64,000 nt of DNA from JANNBN01 sp031385545. GTDB taxonomy: Bacteria > Actinomycetota > Acidimicrobiia > Acidimicrobiales > JANYDT01. The notes beneath the pieces were generated by a model that ran no database searches, was not told where the DNA came from, and worked only from the letters and a program-made list of their open reading frames with translations. The stretch spans positions 1-64,000 of the forward strand of contig JANNBN010000077.1 of NCBI GenBank assembly GCA_031385545.1. Direction: 5' to 3'. The position numbers and the translations under genes are program-made. Positions 34,384-42,634 of this stretch are shown piece after piece (position 1 is the first letter of the stretch; each line of letters begins with the position of its first letter).

Positions 34384-35720
34384 CATCGGTGATCGACGAA
34401 CGTCGAAACGCGCCCCGCGCCGACGGAGCACGGCAACGCCGCGAACCATTGCGTCGCGGCGGTGACGTTGCCCTGACGGCAAGTCGTGTTCCGGCACGCG
34501 CCGACGGCTCAGCTGTGCGCCCACGGATGCGTGCCTCGCTGTCCCGGACAACGTCTCGGGCGACATCTCGGGCTCAGGCGACCGCCCGGCATTGGAATTC
34601 CGAATCGGTGCTGTTGCTCGGCATCGGCGGGCTCCTGACCCTGATCGGGCTGGTCTTCGTGCTGTCCGCGTCGTCGGTCTTTTCGCTCAGCACCACGAAG
34701 AGCGTGTGGGGAGTGTTTCTCCGCCAACTGCAATGGGAAGCGCTCGGGCTCGTCGTTCTGGCTGCTTCGGCCACCCTCGGTTTTGAGTACCTCCGCAAGG
34801 GGTGGGCTGTCCTGTGGGGGAGCGCTGTCGTGCTGTTGATGCTCGTGCGGTTCACGCCGCTCGGTGTCACCCGCAACGGTTCGGTCCGGTGGATCGGACC
34901 GTCATCGTTCGAGATCCAGCCCTCCGAATTGGCCAAACTTGCAGTCGTCACGGCCCTCGCTCACATGCTGAGCCTGCGCCATGACTTCACGGACTGGCGT
35001 GTCGCCGCCAAGTACTTGGCCCCCTTCGTGCTGATCCCGGTCGTCCTTGTCGGTACGCAACCGGACCTCGGCACCACGTCCGTCATCGCGGCAGCGGCGC
35101 TCGCGGTGATGTTCGCCGGGAACATCAACGGTCGGTGGCTGGGTTGCATCACGGTCGGCGGAGCGCTCTTGGCTGCCTTCAGCCTTCACCTGAACGAATA
35201 TCAATGGGCACGCGTCACCGCCTTCATCGATCCTCAGTCAGCTGCGGCCTTTCATATCCGTCGCTCGCTCGCCGGTATCCAGGCCGGTGGTCTGTTCGGC
35301 GTCGGAATCGGTGCGAGCAAGTCCAAGTGGGGTTTCCTCCCGAACGCCCACACCGACTTCATCTTCTCGGTGATCACCGAAGAAGTTGGGCTCATCGGTG
35401 CAACTGTCGTGGTCGCCCTCTTCGCTGCGTTCGCTGTCCTTGGGGTGCGCATTGCGCTGCGTGCTCCTGATCGGTTCTCGCGCCTTGTGGCGTTTGGCAT
35501 CACCGGCTGGATCGCTACACAGGCATTCGCGAACATTGCGGCAGTGACCGGCCTTGCACCGGTGACCGGGGTGCCGCTTCCGTTCGTGTCCCAGGGCGGC
35601 ACAGCGTTCGTTTCGCTGATGGCAGCGATGGGGATCCTGCTCGACATCGCACGCAGGGGGACAGATCGCAGACGGACCAAGACCCCGCACCCCTCGATGC
35701 GCCGAGCTGCCGATGGCTGA
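34380..35720 (+). CDS. ftsW: Peptidoglycan polymerase FtsW (SEDS family)
   Basis: Septal glycosyltransferase partner of FtsI. An Arg-rich cytoplasmic tail of about 70 residues precedes ten or so transmembrane helices. SEDS motifs: RWIGPSSFEIQPSELAKLA, QPDLGTTSVIAAAALAVMF, GASKSKWGFLPNAHTDFIFS and GLAPVTGVPLPFVSQGGT. 446 residues. ATG at 34380 overlaps mraY's stop (ATGA); the open frame further upstream lies antisense-like within mraY. The stop overlaps murC by eight bases, in the place where murG usually sits. Confidence 0.96.
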   Translation: MTSVIDERRNAPRADGARQRREPLRRGGDVALTASRVPARADGSAVRPRMRASLSRTTSRATSRAQATARHWNSESVLLLGIGGLLTLIGLVFVLSASSVFSLSTTKSVWGVFLRQLQWEALGLVVLAASATLGFEYLRKGWAVLWGSAVVLLMLVRFTPLGVTRNGSVRWIGPSSFEIQPSELAKLAVVTALAHMLSLRHDFTDWRVAAKYLAPFVLIPVVLVGTQPDLGTTSVIAAAALAVMFAGNINGRWLGCITVGGALLAAFSLHLNEYQWARVTAFIDPQSAAAFHIRRSLAGIQAGGLFGVGIGASKSKWGFLPNAHTDFIFSVITEEVGLIGATVVVALFAAFAVLGVRIALRAPDRFSRLVAFGITGWIATQAFANIAAVTGLAPVTGVPLPFVSQGGTAFVSLMAAMGILLDIARRGTDRRRTKTPHPSMRRAADG

Positions 35721-37173
35721 CGAACCGTTGATGCTCCGAGGGGGCGAATCCGGGCGGGTCGTGCCGGACCTGTCGGGCGGGGTCGTTCCGGGCCGCGCTC
35801 ACGTTGTGGCTGCGGGCGGCGCGGCCATGAACGCGATCTGCCGGATACTGCGGTCGCTCGGCTGGGAGGTCACCGGAAGTGACCAGTCCGGTTCGGACGC
35901 CGTCGATCGTCTGCGCGCTGAGGGATTCACGATTCACGTCGGCCACGACGCAGCCCATGTCGGCACCGCAGATCTTCTCGTCGTGTCGACCGCAGTCAAA
36001 GTGGGCAACGTCGAACTCGACGAGGCCGTGCGCCGGTCCATCCCCGTCGCCGGCCGCCCCGAGGTGATGGAAGCGCTCGGGCGCATCAGGCGTGTGGTTG
36101 CCGTTTCGGGAACGCACGGGAAGACGACCACATCTGCGATGGCCACCTACGCCACCCAGCAACTGGGATGGGACCCGTCGTTCATCGTCGGCGGCGTGGT
36201 CAATGGGTTGGGTACGGGCGTCCGATGGACCGACTCGGACCTGCTGGTCGTCGAAGCGGACGAGTCCGACAATTCCTTCCTTCGGTTCGCCGCGGACTTC
36301 ACGATCGTGACGAACATCGAAGCCGATCACCTTGACTTCCATGGCGACATGGCGCACCTGTGCGCTGCATTCGACCAGTTCGTCGAACAGGGAAGCGGGG
36401 CGAGCGCGCTCTGCATCGACGATGACGGGTGTCGTGCGCTGGTGGAGCGGGTTGCGAGCGGAATGAATCGCAACCGGGCGGGCCACATCGCCGGCTACGG
36501 CTTTTCCAGAGACGCTGAATACCGCATTGTCGACGCCGTTGCCGAAGGACTGCGAACGCGTTGCGGCATCCGACACCAGGGAACAACGATTGCCGAGATC
36601 GACCTTCTGGTCCCTGGTCTCCACAACGCGCGCAACGCCACTGGTGTGTTCGCGCTGCTGCACCGCATGGGAGCCGACGCTCGGCTCATTGCGGAAGGTC
36701 TGGGTTCATTCACCGGCGTCGGACGCCGATTCGAGTTCAGGGGTGTGGCCAACGGCGTCACCTTCGTCGATGACTATGCGCACCTGCCATCTGAGGTGTC
36801 CACCGTTCTGTCTGCCGCTCGTGCCGGAGGGTGGGGGCGCGTCATCGCAGTCTTCGAACCACACCGGTACACGCGCATCCGTGACGTCGGGGCCGACTTC
36901 GCTCACTCCTTCGTCGATGCTGATCTGACCGTTGTCACGGCCCTGTACCCGGCAGGACAGGAGCCGATCGCAGGGGTTGATGCTTCGCTCGTCTCGAACG
37001 CAGTTCGAGCTGCTCACCCCCAAGCCGATGTACACCTCATCGAGGACCGGGATGCCTTGGACGAGTTTCTCCGGCAAACGGTTCAACCCGGAGACCTCGT
37101 GCTCACCATGAACGCCGGGGAGCTCACTGATCTGCCGAACCGCATGCTTGCCGCGGGCGGAGCTGACTGGTGA
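35713..37173 (+). CDS. murC: UDP-N-acetylmuramate-L-alanine ligase MurC
   Basis: Adds L-alanine to UDP-MurNAc. Three Mur domains: N-terminal nucleotide-sugar binding, central ATPase with SGTHGKTTTSAMA, and VVEADESDNSFLR, TNIEADHLDFHG and DDYAHLPSEV in the middle/C-terminal parts. The UDP-binding loop reads HVVAAGGAAMNAIC, where most MurC have a GxGGxGM pattern, a real departure. 486 residues. It overlaps the end of ftsW by eight bases (ATGGCTGA). The first 25 residues are non-conserved, so the start may lie later. Confidence 0.94.
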   Translation: MADEPLMLRGGESGRVVPDLSGGVVPGRAHVVAAGGAAMNAICRILRSLGWEVTGSDQSGSDAVDRLRAEGFTIHVGHDAAHVGTADLLVVSTAVKVGNVELDEAVRRSIPVAGRPEVMEALGRIRRVVAVSGTHGKTTTSAMATYATQQLGWDPSFIVGGVVNGLGTGVRWTDSDLLVVEADESDNSFLRFAADFTIVTNIEADHLDFHGDMAHLCAAFDQFVEQGSGASALCIDDDGCRALVERVASGMNRNRAGHIAGYGFSRDAEYRIVDAVAEGLRTRCGIRHQGTTIAEIDLLVPGLHNARNATGVFALLHRMGADARLIAEGLGSFTGVGRRFEFRGVANGVTFVDDYAHLPSEVSTVLSAARAGGWGRVIAVFEPHRYTRIRDVGADFAHSFVDADLTVVTALYPAGQEPIAGVDASLVSNAVRAAHPQADVHLIEDRDALDEFLRQTVQPGDLVLTMNAGELTDLPNRMLAAGGADW

Positions 37174-38138
37174 ACGGCTCGGTCGGCGAGCGGATCGTTG
37201 CGAGCCTCCCCGAACTCGGCGGGCGAGTCCGGGCCGAGGTCGACCTGTCCGAATACACGACGTTCGGGGTCGGAGGCCCGGCCGTCGTCCTTGCCGAACC
37301 TCGCTCGATGGAGGAACTGTTGCGGGTCGTCACAGCGGCGCACAACGAGAACCTGGCGGTGGTTCCTGTCGGCCAGGGATCGAACCTGTTGGTCGCCGAT
37401 TCCGGGGTCGACGCCTGCATCGTGGTACTCGGTGCAGCGTTCTCGACGATCGTCCGCGACGACGATGACCCGACACAGATCGTCGCCGGTGGTGCGGTCA
37501 AGCTGCCGGTCCTCGCACGACAGACCGTAGGGATGGGGCTGACAGGCCTGGAATGGGCGGTCGGGGTGCCTGGGTCAGTCGGTGGTGGCGTCCGCATGAA
37601 TGCAGGCGGTCACGGTTCCGACATCGCAGCCTCCCTGGTCTCCGCGACGGTCGTGCGGACGACGGGAACGGTTTCAGTGGGCGAAGTCCGAGCAGCTGAC
37701 CTCGGCCTTGGGTATAGGCAGAGCAGCCTGGGCAGAGGAGAACTGGTCGTTGCTGCGACGTTCGCACTGGAACCTGGTGATGTGGCCGGCGGCGAGGCTG
37801 AACTCAGGGAGATCGTCCGGTGGCGACGCGAGCATCAACCCGGTGGTGCGAATTGCGGCTCGGTGTTCACCAACCCCGTCGGAGATTCGGCTGGTCGGCT
37901 CATTGACGCGTGCGGCCTGAAGGGCCACCGGATCGGCAGCGTGGCCATCTCCGAGAAACACGCAAACTTCATTCAGGCAGATCCAAATGCCTCGGCCGAA
38001 GACATCAGCGCACTTATTGTCTTCGTCGCACAGGTGGTTCGGGAGCGTTTCGGCGTCGACCTTCATGCCGAGGTTCAGACCCTCGGCGTCCATACGTTGC
38101 AACGCTTGAACGATCAACCGTCCCGGAGGACACGATGA
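37170..38138 (+). CDS. murB: UDP-N-acetylenolpyruvoylglucosamine reductase MurB
   Basis: FAD enzyme that reduces UDP-GlcNAc-enolpyruvate to UDP-MurNAc. Motifs: YTTFGVGGPAVVL (FAD contact), VVPVGQGSNLLV, VGVPGSVGGGVRMNAGGHG with the family GAY/GGH-type loop, CGSVFTNP and HANFIQ towards the end. 322 residues, type IIa-like by length. GTG overlaps the murC stop (GTGA), and the TGA overlaps ftsQ (ATGA). Note that MurC is preceded logically by MurB although placed after it here. Confidence 0.95.
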   Translation: MNGSVGERIVASLPELGGRVRAEVDLSEYTTFGVGGPAVVLAEPRSMEELLRVVTAAHNENLAVVPVGQGSNLLVADSGVDACIVVLGAAFSTIVRDDDDPTQIVAGGAVKLPVLARQTVGMGLTGLEWAVGVPGSVGGGVRMNAGGHGSDIAASLVSATVVRTTGTVSVGEVRAADLGLGYRQSSLGRGELVVAATFALEPGDVAGGEAELREIVRWRREHQPGGANCGSVFTNPVGDSAGRLIDACGLKGHRIGSVAISEKHANFIQADPNASAEDISALIVFVAQVVRERFGVDLHAEVQTLGVHTLQRLNDQPSRRTR

Positions 38139-39262
38139 CCACCCTGCTCGATCACGGAACTGTTGACCCTGCCGCCACGGTTCTCATCATCCACGGGGAC
38201 CGACTCGTGCTCGTCGGTGCAGATGCAGACGGGCTGCGTCCTGGCAATGATCTGCTCCCTCCCGAGTACAACTCCGATCGACCCGCCGTCGCTCGCCTCC
38301 CTCGAACGCGTTCTCAGGCTGTGGCGCGGCCCTCCGGCGCGCCCGAAGCATGGGAGGAAACCGACGAATCGCCTGAGCACCAACGGTTCGCTGCCAGGCG
38401 CGAGTCCATTGCAGTCGATGCGAGGACCGCTCGTCGGCGTCGCAGATCGCGGATGGTTCTCGGCGCTCTTGTGGTTGCCTGCTGCGCGATCGGTCTCGTG
38501 GCTTCCCCCGTGCTGCGCGTCCAACATGTCGAAATCGTGGGGCTGAGCGGCCTGAATCGGGAATCCATCCTACAGACCATGGCCTTGGGCGACCATCCTT
38601 CGATGCTGACCTTGAAGCCCCGTGCGGTCGAGGAGCGGCTGATAGCTGTTCCGCTGATCCATTCGGCCACCGTCTGGAAGGAGTGGCCGAACAAGATCGT
38701 GGTCGAGATCTCGGAGCGTTCGGCTGTTGCTGCGATCCGTTCCAATGGCGGTTGGCTGGTGCTGGACCAGCACGGGGGAGTCCTGGACACCCGGACAGTT
38801 CGACCCGATCTGCCGCTTCTCGACCTTGGTGGCCGGGTGGTCAACGAGGAGTCGAAGGACATCACTGCTCTGCTCGAGGTGGCCAACGCAGCATCGGCAC
38901 GGTTGCGTCGCCAGATCGATGTGCTGTCGATCGAAGACGGTGGCGTCACGGTCCGGATGCGTGAAGGGGCGCTGTCGACCGCTGGAACCAAGGTCCGCAT
39001 CGGTCACGCAGACGACGTCGAAGCAAAGCTCCGGGCCCTCGCCACGATGATCGACGACGAAACCGCTGTCTCGTTCGACGGCGTGGCCACGCTGGACCTC
39101 ACGGTCGCCGATCAGCCTGCATTGATCCGCTCGACCACGCTTCCGGCAGCCTTTCCGGCCGCAGGGCCGGTCACAGGAACCGTCCCCGCAGGCCCGGAAT
39201 CCGGTGCCGCAACCCCGGATGCCACGTCTGAGGGTCCGACAGGCTCTAACCTGAAGGGGTAG
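38135..39262 (+). CDS. ftsQ: Cell division protein FtsQ
   Basis: Bitopic divisome protein linking FtsL-like and FtsI-type proteins. Cytoplasmic head about 1-105 ending with RTARRRRRSRM, a transmembrane helix (VLGALVVACCAIGLVASPVL), the POTRA domain starting RVQHVEIVGLSGLNRESIL, and the FtsQ domain with ATVWKEWPNKIVVEISERS. Tail of Pro/Ala/Gly/Thr low complexity. ATG at 38135 follows CGGAGGACACG, and overlaps the murB stop (ATGA). 375 residues. Confidence 0.93.
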   Translation: MTTLLDHGTVDPAATVLIIHGDRLVLVGADADGLRPGNDLLPPEYNSDRPAVARLPRTRSQAVARPSGAPEAWEETDESPEHQRFAARRESIAVDARTARRRRRSRMVLGALVVACCAIGLVASPVLRVQHVEIVGLSGLNRESILQTMALGDHPSMLTLKPRAVEERLIAVPLIHSATVWKEWPNKIVVEISERSAVAAIRSNGGWLVLDQHGGVLDTRTVRPDLPLLDLGGRVVNEESKDITALLEVANAASARLRRQIDVLSIEDGGVTVRMREGALSTAGTKVRIGHADDVEAKLRALATMIDDETAVSFDGVATLDLTVADQPALIRSTTLPAAFPAAGPVTGTVPAGPESGAATPDATSEGPTGSNLKG

Positions 39263-39271
39263 TCACGCCTC

Positions 39272-39277
39272 AGGAGG
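39272..39277 (+). promoter_or_regulatory. Ribosome-binding site of ftsZ
   Basis: AGGAGG, seven bases before GTG at 39285. It is the strongest Shine-Dalgarno in the cluster and decides the GTG start; it fits the high dosage FtsZ needs relative to the coupled upstream genes. Confidence 0.8.
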
Positions 39278-39284
39278 CTTCCCC

Positions 39285-40418
39285 GTGGTACCACCGCAGA
39301 ACTATCTCGCTGTCATCAAGGTCGTCGGAGCTGGCGGCGGCGGTGTGAACGCGGTCAATCGGATGATCGAAGCCGGTCTGAAGGGCGTGGAGTTCATCGC
39401 CATCAACACCGACGCTCAGGCGCTCCTCATGAGCGACGCTGACGTCAAGCTCGACATCGGCCGTGAGCTCACCCGCGGGCTGGGTGCCGGAAGTGACCCG
39501 GAAGTTGGTCGTCGGGCCGCCGAAGAGCATCACGACGAGATCCACGAGGTGCTGAAGGGCGCCGACATGGTGTTCATCACGGCTGGCGAGGGCGGCGGCA
39601 CCGGAACGGGTTCCGCTCCGGTCGTCGCCGAGGTTGCCAAGTCGCAGGGCGCCCTCACCATCGGTGTGGTCACCAGGCCCTTCTCCTTCGAGGGCCGCCG
39701 CCGTGGGGTGCAGGCCGAGGTTGGCATCGCGCAGCTCAAGGAAAAAGTCGACACGATGATCGTCATCCCCAACGATCGTCTGCTCACCGTCGCCAGCGAC
39801 AAGACCACCATGGTCAACGCCTTCAAGATGGCCGACGAGGTCCTGCTGCAAGGCGTGCAGGGCATCACGGATCTCATTACCATCCCTGGCCTCATCAACA
39901 CCGACTTCGCCGACGTCAAGATGATTCTCCGTGATGCTGGTTCAGCGCTCATGGGCATCGGCTACGGATCGGGCAACGGCCGGGCGGCCGCAGCGGCTCG
40001 CCAGGCGATCAGCAGCCCGCTTCTCGAAGCCTCCATCGAAGGTGCACGCGGCATCCTGTTCAATATCTCCGGCGGGTCTGACCTTGGTCTGTTCGAGGTC
40101 AACGAAGCAGCGGAGATCATCCACGGCGTTGCCCACCCCGACGCCAACATCATCTTCGGCGCGGTGATCGACGACGCGATGGGCGACGAGGTCCGGGTCA
40201 CCGTCATCGCTGCTGGCTTCGACCGTTGGGACGACCGTCGTCAGGCCCCACCGGTCGCTGCTGGCAAACCGGCCGGCCCCGACGCCGGCGCCCGTTCTCC
40301 GAAGGACCCGGCGAGGCTTCGTCCGGTTCCTAATCCTGCTGATGACGTCTTCAAGACCGAAGACGATCTCGGGTTCGGCGACGACGACGATTTCGACGTC
40401 CCGTCGTTTCTGAAGTAG
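39285..40418 (+). CDS. ftsZ: Cell division protein FtsZ
   Basis: Tubulin-like GTPase forming the division ring. Opening VIKVVGAGGGGVNAVNRM, the tubulin signature AGEGGGTGTGSAP, the T7-loop region NTDFADVKMIL and the GYGSGNGRAAAAARQAI stretch are all intact. The C-terminal linker is Pro/Asp-rich and ends DDFDVPSFLK, the conserved FtsZ tail that binds SepF in actinobacteria. GTG start is set by a strong ribosome site. 377 residues. No ftsA lies upstream, as usual in actinobacteria. Confidence 0.97.
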   Translation: MVPPQNYLAVIKVVGAGGGGVNAVNRMIEAGLKGVEFIAINTDAQALLMSDADVKLDIGRELTRGLGAGSDPEVGRRAAEEHHDEIHEVLKGADMVFITAGEGGGTGTGSAPVVAEVAKSQGALTIGVVTRPFSFEGRRRGVQAEVGIAQLKEKVDTMIVIPNDRLLTVASDKTTMVNAFKMADEVLLQGVQGITDLITIPGLINTDFADVKMILRDAGSALMGIGYGSGNGRAAAAARQAISSPLLEASIEGARGILFNISGGSDLGLFEVNEAAEIIHGVAHPDANIIFGAVIDDAMGDEVRVTVIAAGFDRWDDRRQAPPVAAGKPAGPDAGARSPKDPARLRPVPNPADDVFKTEDDLGFGDDDDFDVPSFLK

Positions 40419-40477
40419 TCAGTCTTTTCCCTGCGACCGGCCCCCGATCTCCCGTTGGTCCGTCACGAAGGGGCTAT

Positions 40478-41311
40478 ATGAGCGCACCTTCTTCACTCAT
40501 CCGCTGGCGCGTCACCGATCGCCCAGAGACGTGGGACCGCGAAACACTCAGCCGGTCGCGTCAGCGGCTCGAGTTGAGCGACCTCCGTGCGGATCCCCGC
40601 GTAGACCGGTTCACGTGGCTTGATCAGGTTCATGGCTCGCGGGTCGTCACCGTGGCGGCGCCCGGAGCTCAGTGTGGTGTCGTTGCCGATGCAGCGGTAA
40701 CGGACGTGCCTCAGGCGGTTCTGGTCATTCGGAGCGCCGACTGCGCCCCTCTGCTGTTCGAAGGGATCAACCGGCAGCGACCGCCGGTCGATGGGGTTCC
40801 GCATCGGGTCGCAGATGGCGTTGCGGATGGCGTTGCGGATGGTGGCGGGCGCCCGGTGCTCGGCGTCGCCCATGCTGGATGGCGTGGGCTGCTCGACGGG
40901 GTTGTGCCTCGCACCGTGGATGCCATGCGGGCGTTGGGCGCTGAATCGATCGTCGCGTTTCTTGGGCCATGCATCGGTCCGGAATGCTACGAGTTCGGTG
41001 CCGAGGCGTTGGGACCGTTGCGGTCAGCGTTCGGGCCTGCGGTCGAGTCACGGACTGCTTGGGGGTCTGTGGCACTCGACCTGCCGGCGGCTGTCGAAGC
41101 AGCGGTGGAGGGTTCGGGCGTCGCGTTCGGGTCACCGCTCGCCGGATGGACCTGTACCGCGTGTGACGCTCATCGGTACTCGCACCGGTCCCGTGGTGAA
41201 GCCGAGCGCATGGCTCTGATCGCACAGATTCGTGCGGTACATGTTGCCGAACATCCGTCCGACGCAAAGCGTCGGCCGGGTTCTCTGTCCGACGCAAAGC
41301 GTCGGAAGTGA
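40478..41311 (+). CDS. pgeF: Purine nucleoside phosphorylase PgeF/YfiH family (multicopper-oxidase-like domain)
   Basis: Cu/Zn-linked enzyme of the DUF152/YfiH family, active on purine nucleosides or as a peptidoglycan-editing factor. LDQVHGSRVV, RSADCAPLLFEG, VAHAGWRGLLDGV and GPCIGPECYEFGAE hold the conserved Cys/His ligands. An inserted loop repeats VADGVADGVADG (12-base units, about 40808-40845). The C-terminus encodes SDAKRR twice by an exact DNA repeat with a hairpin. Start ATG follows AAGGGG. It overlaps yggS by four bases, a common actinobacterial arrangement after ftsZ. Confidence 0.92.
   Translation: MSAPSSLIRWRVTDRPETWDRETLSRSRQRLELSDLRADPRVDRFTWLDQVHGSRVVTVAAPGAQCGVVADAAVTDVPQAVLVIRSADCAPLLFEGINRQRPPVDGVPHRVADGVADGVADGGGRPVLGVAHAGWRGLLDGVVPRTVDAMRALGAESIVAFLGPCIGPECYEFGAEALGPLRSAFGPAVESRTAWGSVALDLPAAVEAAVEGSGVAFGSPLAGWTCTACDAHRYSHRSRGEAERMALIAQIRAVHVAEHPSDAKRRPGSLSDAKRRK
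40808..40845 (+). repeat. In-frame 12-bp tandem repeat in pgeF
   Basis: The 12-base unit GTTGCGGATGGC is repeated about three times (first copy slightly different, GTCGCAGATGGC), coding for VADG x3 in a loop before the GGGRPVL strand. Such exact units are prone to slippage; here every gain or loss would stay in frame. Confidence 0.75.
41257..41305 (+). repeat. Duplicated 19-bp hairpin repeat at the 3' end of pgeF
   Basis: GTCCGACGCAAAGCGTCGG occurs at 41257-41275 and 41287-41305, period 30. Inside each copy, CCGACGC and GCGTCGG are exact 7-base complements with an AAA loop. The second extends to TCC...GGA (41288-41306). They code for SDAKRR in frame, and the second lies two bases before the GTG start of yggS. 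Confidence 0.85.
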
Positions 41312-42006
41312 GTCCGCTCTCGTACGCTCAGTCCCTATCGGCCGAGGATTTCGCGCACAACATGAGGGTTGTCCGGGAGCGCGTCGCCGATGCGGGTGGC
41401 GATGCCGATGCCGTCACGATCGTCGCGGTGTCGAAAGGGCAGCCGCTCACAAGTATCCGGGCAGCTTTGGATGTCGGCCAACGGCAGTTCGGCGAGAACT
41501 ACGCCGATGAGCTCGTTGAGAAGGCCGACGCCTTGTCAAGTGGGGTCGCAGGAGCCGACGCCGCGACTGTTTGGCACTTTCAGGGCCGTCTGCAGACGAA
41601 CAAGATCAATCGCCTCAAGTCGGTCGTGTCGGTCTGGCAGACCGTGGACTCCGTGGACCGGGCCGCAGCGCTCGGCAAACGAGTTCCGGGGGCTTCTGTT
41701 CTGGTACAGATCAACTCGGGCGGCGGAGATCGTTCTGGCGCGCTGATCGGTGAGGTCGCAAGTATCGTTGCTCATGCGCGCGACTGCGGACTGGCCGTCC
41801 TCGGTCTGATGACCGTCGCTCCGCTCCTGGACGGTGTTCCGGACAAGTCCGCCGCGCAACAAGCGTTTCGGTCGCTCTCCCGGTTGGCCGACGAACTCTC
41901 GCTACCCGAGCGATCCATGGGCATGAGCCACGATCTCGCCGAAGCGGTGGCGGCAGGGGCAACCATGCTGAGGGTCGGTGCAGCGCTGTTCGGTCCACGT
42001 AGCTAG
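41308..42006 (+). CDS. PLP homeostasis protein YggS/YlmE
   Basis: Pyridoxal-5'-phosphate-binding protein that tunes vitamin B6 and amino-acid pools; it has a racemase-like barrel but no known racemase activity. Motifs: TIVAVSKGQPL with the PLP lysine, FGENYADEL, WHFQGRLQTNK, VLVQINSGG, MGMSHDLAEAVAAGATMLRVGAALF cut as MGMSHD and RVGAALFG. 232 residues. GTG start overlaps the pgeF stop (GTGA). Its position between ftsZ and sepF is conserved in Gram-positive bacteria. Confidence 0.93.
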   Translation: MSPLSYAQSLSAEDFAHNMRVVRERVADAGGDADAVTIVAVSKGQPLTSIRAALDVGQRQFGENYADELVEKADALSSGVAGADAATVWHFQGRLQTNKINRLKSVVSVWQTVDSVDRAAALGKRVPGASVLVQINSGGGDRSGALIGEVASIVAHARDCGLAVLGLMTVAPLLDGVPDKSAAQQAFRSLSRLADELSLPERSMGMSHDLAEAVAAGATMLRVGAALFGPRS

Positions 42007-42058
42007 CATCACTCCAGCACCTCGCGCTGTTCGGGCGCGTCACACCGAAGGTTGACCA

Positions 42059-42634
42059 ATGGCAGGCTTCTTCAAGAAGGCGCTCGATTATCTCGGGCTC
42101 GACGACGACGAGTACCAGGACTACGACCCGTACGAGGATCAGCAGCAGCTTGCGTCGAGGCGTCAGGCCGCTCCGGCGCCGGAACCAGAACCGGCGCCGT
42201 CGATGGTCTACCCGCGCCAGTCGGGCCACGGGGGGCCTGCGTTGGGGTCGAGCGGCGTGGGCGTGGTCGTCCACAGCGGCTCGTCCGAGACCGGCGGGGC
42301 AGGAGTTGCGGCCCAGCCCCGGTCCATTTCGCCCGCAGTTCGGACCATCACCCCGACGCGCTCGCCGAAGGTTCACGTCTGTGTCCCGGACGGATTCGGC
42401 GAAGCGCAGGACATCGGCGAGCGTTTTCGGTCCGGGCAGGCAGTTGTCATCAACCTCCGTGACACAGACCGTGACGCGTCGAAGCGTCTGGTCGATTTCG
42501 CGAGCGGCCTCGCGTTCGGGTTGAACGGAGAGATCAAGAAGATCGAGGACCGAGTCTTCCTGTTGCGGCCCCTGTCAGTTGAGGTGTCAGCCGACGAACA
42601 GCGTCGGCTGCGTGACGCGGGGTTGATGCGTTGA
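42059..42634 (+). CDS. sepF: Cell division protein SepF
   Basis: Membrane anchor for FtsZ in actinobacteria, where FtsA is absent. The N-terminal amphipathic segment (MAGFFKKALDYLGL) is the lipid-binding helix; an acidic and then low-complexity linker follows; the globular SepF domain begins near residue 100 (RSPKVHVCVPDGFGEAQDI) with VVINLRDTDRDASKRLVDFASG, which dimerises and binds the FtsZ tail. 191 residues. Stop overlaps the downstream DivIVA-like gene by four bases (TTGA). Confidence 0.95.
   Translation: MAGFFKKALDYLGLDDDEYQDYDPYEDQQQLASRRQAAPAPEPEPAPSMVYPRQSGHGGPALGSSGVGVVVHSGSSETGGAGVAAQPRSISPAVRTITPTRSPKVHVCVPDGFGEAQDIGERFRSGQAVVINLRDTDRDASKRLVDFASGLAFGLNGEIKKIEDRVFLLRPLSVEVSADEQRRLRDAGLMR

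Noticed and set aside
34380..35720. Possible hidden or degraded murD or murG at the mraY-ftsW-murC junctions.
   Set aside because: Junctions overlap by four and eight bases, leaving no sequence for remnants, and neither family's motifs appear in other frames.
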